Positions 58,947 to 64,000 of a stretch of 64,000 nt of DNA are shown one piece after another; position 1 is the first letter of the stretch, and each line of letters begins with the position of its first letter. Source of the DNA: Metabacillus rhizolycopersici (GTDB lineage Bacteria; Bacillota; Bacilli; Bacillales; Bacillaceae); contig NZ_JAIQUM010000014.1 in the NCBI RefSeq assembly GCF_020075705.1, positions 28,754 through 92,753 on the forward strand. The letters run 5' to 3'. The notes beneath the pieces were generated by a model. It made no database searches. It was not told where the DNA came from and saw only the letters and a list, made by a program, of their open reading frames with translations. Position numbers and translations under genes: made by a program.

Positions 58947-59430
58947 CACTACCCCGTCTTCATATAAGCTTACTGATCACCACTTAAGACAGGTGGATAA
59001 GAAAAATTGGCTATCTCGATGAATTCTATTCTAACAGCGCAAAAAAACGAGGGCAGACCTATCCCCTCGTTTTTACATTCCGTAAAATAAAAGTTTCCTT
59101 AAAAACAGGCAGACCAATCCATTTACCCTGCACACATGCAGAGCCTTTGAACGTATTCAATTATCTGTTCAAAGCGTTGAATCGAAGTCTCATTGATGCT
59201 GTCAAAAGGAAAACCTCCATTTCTTTAAAGTTAGGTTAACTTTATCAGAAATAGACAAATTATACAACAGACAAGCTGTAGCTTTTTTGATTCCATCACA
59301 TAATGTACTCGCTAGACTCCCTATTAAATTTAGTAAATATTGTGTATTGCAAAGTACTCATTTATACTTAATTTATTCCATTTAAAAACTATCTGAATTT
59401 ATAGTCATTCATTTAAAGGAGGAGAAAAAT

Positions 59431-59802
59431 ATGAAACTAGGCGCATTTTCTGTAAGTTTAAATGTAAAAGATATAAATGAATCAAAATCATTTTACGAAA
59501 ACCTAGGATTCCAAGTCCTTGGAGGAGAAATCAACCAAAATTGGCTCATTATGAAAAATGAAAATTGCATAATCGGGCTATTCCAAGGAATGTTTGAAAA
59601 GAATATTTTGACTTTTAATCCAGGATGGAATGAAAATGCTGAAAATCTAGAATCCTTTACGGACATTCGAGAGCTACAAAAGCAACTTAAAGTAAAAGGA
59701 ATGAACATACTAACTGAAGCAGATGAGTCAGGTGAAGGACCAGCACATTTTACAATTGAAGATCCAGATGGTAATCAAATTCTTGTAGATCAACATCGAT
59801 GA
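59431..59802 (+). CDS. VOC-family (glyoxalase-fold) protein
   Basis: A 123-residue protein of two beta-alpha-beta-beta-beta modules (S-L-N-V-K-D-I-N-E-S-K-S-F-Y-E-N-L-G-F and H-F-T-I-E-D-P-D-G-N-Q-I-L-V-D-Q-H). ATG behind AAAGGAGGAG. Metal-dependent enzyme or resistance-type binding protein; the substrate is unknown. Followed by the terminator at 59863-59921. Confidence 0.8.
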   Translation: MKLGAFSVSLNVKDINESKSFYENLGFQVLGGEINQNWLIMKNENCIIGLFQGMFEKNILTFNPGWNENAENLESFTDIRELQKQLKVKGMNILTEADESGEGPAHFTIEDPDGNQILVDQHR

Positions 59803-59862
59803 AAAAGAGGAAATAATGGTACCTACTTACAACTATTATCAAACATGATACATATAATTGTA

Positions 59863-59921
59863 CTAAAGAGCCTTTCGCTCAATCTAAGGTTAAATCTTAA
59901 ATTGAGCGAAAGGCTCTTTAG
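59863..59921. terminator. long perfect terminator between two VOC genes
   Basis: CTAAAGAGCCTTTCGCTCAAT / ATTGAGCGAAAGGCTCTTTAG. Confidence 0.8.
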
Positions 59922-59990
59922 TGTTTTGGGAAACCTACCGTATCTTTCAGTTAACTTTATGGATGCTCCAGATATACAATGGAAAAAGTT

Positions 59991-60386
59991 CTATTTAGCG
60001 TCCTTATCAGGTTGATGAATGCCAAATATATTCCCCTCAGTATCAATGTAGTATCCCTGCCATGCCATACCTGGCAGGGCGTATTTTGGCATTGCGACCT
60101 TGCCGCCATTATTCATAATTTTCTTTTCTGTAGAATCATAATCTTCTACACCCATTGTACAAGAGAAGGCATTCAAAGCCTGGTTTGTTTCTGGGGCACC
60201 ACCTTTACGTTGCATCAAAGCACCATTGATTCCAGGTTCATTTTCATCACCAGTGACTACGCCAAAGTAAGGCACCCCTGCATAATCACTCCAATCCTGG
60301 AATGTCCATCCAAATACCTCACCATAAAACTTCTTTGCCTGCTCCATGTCATTCACATGAATTTCGAAATGGATTAATCTTCCCAT
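59991..60386 (-). CDS. VOC-family protein (27-kDa-antigen/bleomycin-resistance type)
   Basis: A 131-residue protein, I-H-F-E-I-H-V-N-D-M-E-Q-A-K-K-F-Y at the start and D-T-E-G-N-I-F-G-I-H-Q-P at the end, typical of CFP-30B-like VOC proteins. The ATG at 60386 follows AAGGAGG; an in-frame extension to 60422 passes through it. Confidence 0.8.
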   Translation of the reverse strand: MGRLIHFEIHVNDMEQAKKFYGEVFGWTFQDWSDYAGVPYFGVVTGDENEPGINGALMQRKGGAPETNQALNAFSCTMGVEDYDSTEKKIMNNGGKVAMPKYALPGMAWQGYYIDTEGNIFGIHQPDKDAK

Positions 60387-60454
60387 AATTTCCTCCTTAT
60401 TCTCATAAAGTAATACTTCCATCAGAGTGGGTTTTCTTTTATCCCTACTAATGT

Positions 60455-60871
60455 TTACCCCTGATTCATTGCACTTTCATCCATATAAACAACTTCCCAA
60501 ATATGGCCGTCTAAGTCCTGAAAACTCCATCCATACATAAATCCATGATCTTGAGGGTCATTCGAAGATTTACCACCAAATGCTAGTGCCTTATTTACCA
60601 CTTCATCGACCTGATCCCGACTTTCAGCTGATAAGCAAAAAATCGCTTCGGATGAAGTAGCAGCATCCACAATTTCCTTCTTACTAAACTCTTTGAAACG
60701 TTCTTCGACCATTATCAATACGAAGATATTGTCGCTGACGATCATACAAGCTGTGCTCTCATCCGTGAATTGTGGGTTAAACTCAAAACCTAGCGCCTGG
60801 AAAAAATCAGTCGATTTGTGCAAGTCTTTCACTGGTAAATTGATAAAGATATTTTTGGATTTTAATGCCAC
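60455..60871 (-). CDS. VOC-family (extradiol/lactoylglutathione-lyase fold) protein
   Basis: A 138-residue protein with I-F-I-N-L-P-V-K-D-L-H-K-S-T-D-F-F-Q-A-L-G-F and W-S-F-Q-D-L-D-G-H-I-W-E-V-V-Y-M, the YyaH/PhnB-related type. GTG start at 60871, six bases after GAGGTG; the GTG at 60880 overlaps that site. With the two neighbours it makes a small cluster of unrelated VOC genes. Confidence 0.78.
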   Translation of the reverse strand: MALKSKNIFINLPVKDLHKSTDFFQALGFEFNPQFTDESTACMIVSDNIFVLIMVEERFKEFSKKEIVDAATSSEAIFCLSAESRDQVDEVVNKALAFGGKSSNDPQDHGFMYGWSFQDLDGHIWEVVYMDESAMNQG

Positions 60872-61416
60872 TTTTATCACCTCATGCCGACATTAACACA
60901 GTTAAAAACACTGTGTTAATTTTGGTTTCATTAGAATTTCCTTAGTAAAATAACTACTCTTTCACCATCTCAATTGAACTACTCACGACTTAATTCTCTA
61001 ACAAAAATTTAAAGTCGTATATTCCAAAAGATAGAACCATACCCGTTCAACTAGGTATTAGATTTTCAACTCCCCCTTCAGACTTTCAAGATAGAATTCA
61101 TCCTACAACAAAGAGTCTACAAGTGTAGAGCATATCTGAAAGCAAAAAGCTCTAACACATTCGTTCGGGAATATTCTTTTCCTACTGCACCCGACAAGAT
61201 AGACAGATTATCTGCTCTAGTCATCGTGCATAACCGACGGTAGAAAAAGAACAGAGCATAGAATTTCACCCAACAAACGATAGGTTAGTTATTAGAACCC
61301 TATATTCCAGCTCATTTTCAAAGAACGATTTGTATAAAAATATAATAGCACATACGTTCGATATATTCAACCATTTTGATCAACGCTAACCGACATTCAT
61401 CCATTAACAACAAAAA

Positions 61417-61445
61417 ACAGACCAAAGCGTTGTGATTTGGTCTGT
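61417..61445 (-). terminator. terminator of the 164-residue beta-rich protein gene
   Basis: ACAGACCAAA ... TTTGGTCTGT with six T residues following on the minus strand. Confidence 0.7.
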
Positions 61446-61568
61446 GATTCAAACAGATAATTTCTCCTATTCGTGACCTCTCGAGCTACATTTCCTCAAT
61501 ATCAGGCACATTACTCCTCTACCTCTAACCACCTGGACACCATTTCCTAAAATCAGACTACTAACACA

Positions 61569-62063
61569 TCATGATCTAGGTCTACAACTAAACCGAACAG
61601 TACTAGAAGGCAACTCCAGTTGGATTCCTGTGGAAAAAGTGATGCTATCATTGACCTGCTCTATTTTAATACAATGGAAATCAATATTTCCATTCGGTTG
61701 ATCATTCTCTTCGTCATTACCTTGATGCCAATCTAGCTTATCGTTTCTCGGTTTACAAACCCTTCCTTGCACCTCTAAAACGACACTTGAGAAAGAACTG
61801 ATGATTGCACAAAGGTTGATATCCACATCAATTTGGTCTAGCTGAGCATCTCTACATATAATATTAACATTGCATTCAGCGCTTAGCGTGTTTAACGAGA
61901 TGCTTGAAAGATCATTTATACAAATGAGGAATTTTTCACACTTGCGAAATGGAATGATCGTTGATTCGCAAACGTCTTCGCTTGTATACACAACAATTCG
62001 GATATTTCCGCTTATTAACGCATTTATGAGTGTTAATTCAACTACCGTACCATCTGGTAGCAT
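61569..62063 (-). CDS. cysteine-containing beta-rich protein, possible spore-surface protein
   Basis: At least 164 residues. Alternating hydrophobic residues indicate beta strands (L-T-L-I-N-A-L-I-S-G-N-I-R-I-V-V-Y), with seven or more cysteines (V-C-E-S-T, K-C-E-K-F-L-I-C, A-E-C-N-V-N-I-I-C-R) and a hydrophilic insert D-W-H-Q-G-N-D-E-E-N-D. This look is shared by secreted or spore-surface proteins of Bacilli, including appendage-type proteins, but I cannot assign a family. The frame stays open about 16 codons upstream of the ATG (N-V-K-R-I-K-E-Q-E-V) without a start; the ATG has AGAGG only two bases away. Confidence 0.5.
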   Translation of the reverse strand: MLPDGTVVELTLINALISGNIRIVVYTSEDVCESTIIPFRKCEKFLICINDLSSISLNTLSAECNVNIICRDAQLDQIDVDINLCAIISSFSSVVLEVQGRVCKPRNDKLDWHQGNDEENDQPNGNIDFHCIKIEQVNDSITFSTGIQLELPSSTVRFSCRPRS

Positions 62064-62593
62064 GACCTCTTGCTCTTTGATTCGTTTTACATTCTGAAGC
62101 GAGTTACTGGAGTAAATTGACTGTCACTTGGAAAGGGCACTGACTTTACACCTCCGCATTTTTCCATATATAAAAATGAGATGAAGGAAATGATGTCGAA
62201 GTCACAATTCAGCAAGGAAAACAAGCGAATGTCCTAGAATGTGGGATTACTATATTTGGGGGAATGTTAATGAACGTAATCAAAAATGAGAGAAGATTAA
62301 TGATCAATATGAAAGCTAAAAGAACACATACTCCTTTGAATCCAAACAATGTTTCTCCACTTAACTTGAAAACTCTTCCTCCATTATGTCTACCTCTTCA
62401 ACTCCCTCCATTCATTTTCTAGCATCCTCATTTCCACTATTAATCACCCATTTTCCTAGAATCTTTCAAATCTGACCGATCCCCGATCCCCCACAGTAAA
62501 AGGAATTCCGGTAAATCACTCCATTTGATCAGTTATTTACCAGCAGATTGTGTAAATTAGTTTGGTTCAACCATTCTCCCTTTATCTTTCCGC
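62064..62593. other. gap with a coding-like remnant on the plus strand
   Basis: A frame about 62181-62421 reads N-D-V-E-V-T-I-Q-Q-G-K-Q-A-N-V-L-E-C-G-I-T-I-F-G, then about 50 codons to a TAG. It has a stop before it and no ribosome site except a weak one at the ATG near 62271. Possibly debris of another beta-rich protein. Nothing more is seen here. Confidence 0.3.
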
Positions 62594-63490
62594 TTACAAT
62601 GAACCAATTTTGGTCGTCGCAATTGCACCTATTTTATTAGCAAATTGAACATACTCCTTTAATTGGCTATCGTCCACTGGCACTCCCTTTTCATGAAAAC
62701 GGGATAAAATAGCTGCGAAAAAAGCGTCTCCTGCACCAGTTGTATCTACTGCCTTAACTTTTATTCCTGGAACATTTATTCTTTTTCCATCATGTAAAAC
62801 ACATGCCCCCTCTTCCCCCATTGTAATGAAAAGAAAAGGAATGTTCAGGTTAGATATTTTAACTAGACTTTCTTCCATTGTGTTTGTTTCTGTCAGGAAC
62901 AGCAATTCATCTTCCGTCAATTTAACAAGATCTGCTCGTTTCATAAAAGAAGATACCCTCTCCCTGCATTTTTCTTCACTTTCCCAACGCTTTAAGCGAA
63001 TGTTCGCATCGAACGACACTAGCATGTGAGATTCTTCTGCATATGTTAACGCCTGTTCTGTCGTTTTTCGTGCTTTATCATTGAATAGTGTCCCAGAGCT
63101 AAAGTAAAAGATTTTCCCAGTATGAAAAAGTTCTTTCTCTAATTCATCCACGGTTAACCATTCATCCGGAGTTTCATTTACATATTTATGAAAATATCTG
63201 TCACCAACCTCATCAAGATGTATGTACACACTACATACCTTTTTCTCAGAGGAAGAGACACAATAGTCAATATTGATGTTTTCTTTTTTCAACGCATCCG
63301 CAACAAACAAACTGTTTGTATCTGTACCTAATTTACATAAATAATAAGAAGGAATGCCAAGTCTACTTGCCCCCACCGCAACATTAACCGTTGCGCCTCC
63401 TAAAAACTGTTGATACCTTGTATTTGTCTGATCAGCGGAAATAAGATCAACAAATGCCTCACCTAAAGAAATGATTCCTTCCTTACTCAA
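62594..63490 (-). CDS. PfkB-family sugar kinase (fructokinase-like)
   Basis: About 298 residues. N-terminal G-G-A-T-V-N-V-A-V-G-A-S-R-L-G and C-terminal catalytic D-T-T-G-A-G-D-A-F-F-A-A are clear PfkB signatures; the general style is of fructokinase/2-keto-3-deoxygluconate kinase. The TTG at 63490 lies after AAAGGAG; an in-frame extension to 63574 is less likely. The protein stops right after I-G-A-I-A-T-T-K, where relatives continue some 20 residues (usually with a G-A-(I/M)-x-x-L-P motif), so it may be slightly truncated. Confidence 0.75.
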   Translation of the reverse strand: MSKEGIISLGEAFVDLISADQTNTRYQQFLGGATVNVAVGASRLGIPSYYLCKLGTDTNSLFVADALKKENINIDYCVSSSEKKVCSVYIHLDEVGDRYFHKYVNETPDEWLTVDELEKELFHTGKIFYFSSGTLFNDKARKTTEQALTYAEESHMLVSFDANIRLKRWESEEKCRERVSSFMKRADLVKLTEDELLFLTETNTMEESLVKISNLNIPFLFITMGEEGACVLHDGKRINVPGIKVKAVDTTGAGDAFFAAILSRFHEKGVPVDDSQLKEYVQFANKIGAIATTKIGSL

Positions 63491-63559
63491 GCTAGTCCCA
63501 GCTCCTTTAAAACCATAAAATATCATATAAGAATATAACAAATCGTAGGTTTTGTGAAG

Positions 63560-63745
63560 TAGGGAACAAAACAAGGTTTTGCCCGACCCTTCACTGGTGA
63601 GGGTCTAGTTGCTAAAGCCACCCAAATCTTTCGGTCTCCGAAGAGCACACCAAGGGGCTGGAGTTACCAGAACTACCTGAAGTCCCACACAGCAATCCTT
63701 CTATCGGAATTTTCACACCGAAGTGTCTGTGCAGAAAAACAAGCT
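63560..63745. other. structured non-coding segment
   Basis: Several hairpins follow one another: GACCCTTCACTGGTGAGGGTC (63589-63609 region), TTCGGTCTCCGAA and CACACCGAAGTGTC. The minus strand keeps frames open here (for example A-T-R-P-S-P-V-K-G-R-A-K-P-C), so it might be the end of a lost mobile-element gene together with an RNA structure. I cannot decide. Confidence 0.3.
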
Positions 63746-63767
63746 TAAGGGTTTTTATTCCATAGAG

Positions 63768-64000
63768 TTAAAAAGGAAACTCTATTTCGCTATTAAACGA
63801 GAGATCGGAAACAATAAAATCTTGTAAAAAACAGTGTTTTACATTCATTTTTATTTTTTTCATCTTTTTTAATAGGTCATCATGCCATTTCTTTACTACT
63901 TTCCAGTGTTTGAATAAGTCCGAAAGAGGTTGTCCCTTTTTTGCTTCCTTTGCAAAAAGGACTAACAACAATTCTTTCGGTATTTTTTCTTCAAAACCCA
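63768..64000 (-). CDS. 3' end of an unidentified gene
   Basis: The frame is open from the right window edge to TAA at 63768, 76 residues: E-E-K-I-P-K-E-L-L-L-V-L-F-A-K-E-A-K-K-G-Q, then a Lys/Trp-rich stretch H-W-K-V-V-K-K-W-H-D-D and a hydrophobic end S-E-I-E-F-P-F. No family recognised; the start lies outside. Confidence 0.4.
   Translation of the reverse strand, partial: GFEEKIPKELLLVLFAKEAKKGQPLSDLFKHWKVVKKWHDDLLKKMKKIKMNVKHCFLQDFIVSDLSFNSEIEFPF

Noticed and set aside
63560..63745. TnpB/omega-RNA end of an IS605-type element
   Set aside because: Hairpins are suggestive, but no TnpB catalytic or zinc-ribbon motif is visible, so I do not name it so.

Overview
The window is AT-rich chromosomal DNA from an endospore-forming member of the Bacillaceae (Firmicutes). 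The evidence is an SspH-type small acid-soluble spore protein, sporulenol synthase (sqhC), the Amj lipid II flippase, a bioWAFDBI operon whose proteins closely resemble those of Bacillus subtilis, an RNase J paralogue, strong AGGAGG ribosome sites and frequent TTG/GTG starts. I cannot name the species. I saw no rRNA, tRNA or CRISPR array.

Layout. 0-6 kb: the 5' end of an NCS1-type permease gene coupled to a 50-residue membrane peptide, sspH, a small inverted-repeat element, and the cysJI sulfite reductase operon. 6-16.3 kb: a TetR/MFS efflux pair with a perfect palindromic operator, an orphan ndk, an azoreductase gene broken by a 7-bp duplication, yabR, a LysE exporter, a DUF4023-like peptide, sqhC, and divergent DUF2515 and CBO0543-like genes. 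16.3-24.4 kb: an RpiR regulator, an EamA exporter, an acetolactate synthase-like enzyme, an integral membrane protein, a poor stretch with two tiny peptide genes (one Phr-like), and amj bracketed by inverted repeats. 24.4-31 kb: a plasmid-type ParM-like actin with a partner protein carrying a 63-residue tandem duplication, an 849-residue PEP/pyruvate-binding protein, a decayed gene, and a small haem-copper-oxidase-like membrane protein. 31-40 kb: glutamate synthase (two genes) and an RNase J paralogue. 40-50 kb: several MFS carriers, a replication-protein-like HTH protein, a YdgI-like nitroreductase, a glycine betaine (BCCT) carrier, a degraded IS1182-type transposase and a GNAT enzyme. 50.8-57.3 kb: the complete bioWAFDBI operon behind a BirA-type operator. 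57.5-64 kb: an MFS exporter behind a leader peptide and terminator, three VOC-family proteins, a cysteine-containing beta-rich protein, a PfkB sugar kinase and the 3' end of a gene cut by the window edge.

How the genes work together. Three regions form clear pathways: sulfite to sulfide (cysJI), ammonia assimilation (gltAB, running convergently with no gene downstream sharing the function), and pimelate to biotin (bioWAFDBI). Most other genes are single-gene units with their own terminators. The gaps hold several families of dispersed repeats and gene remnants. Many starts are better placed than the longest reading frame would suggest, because a Shine-Dalgarno sequence lies inside the longer frame; these choices are given gene by gene.
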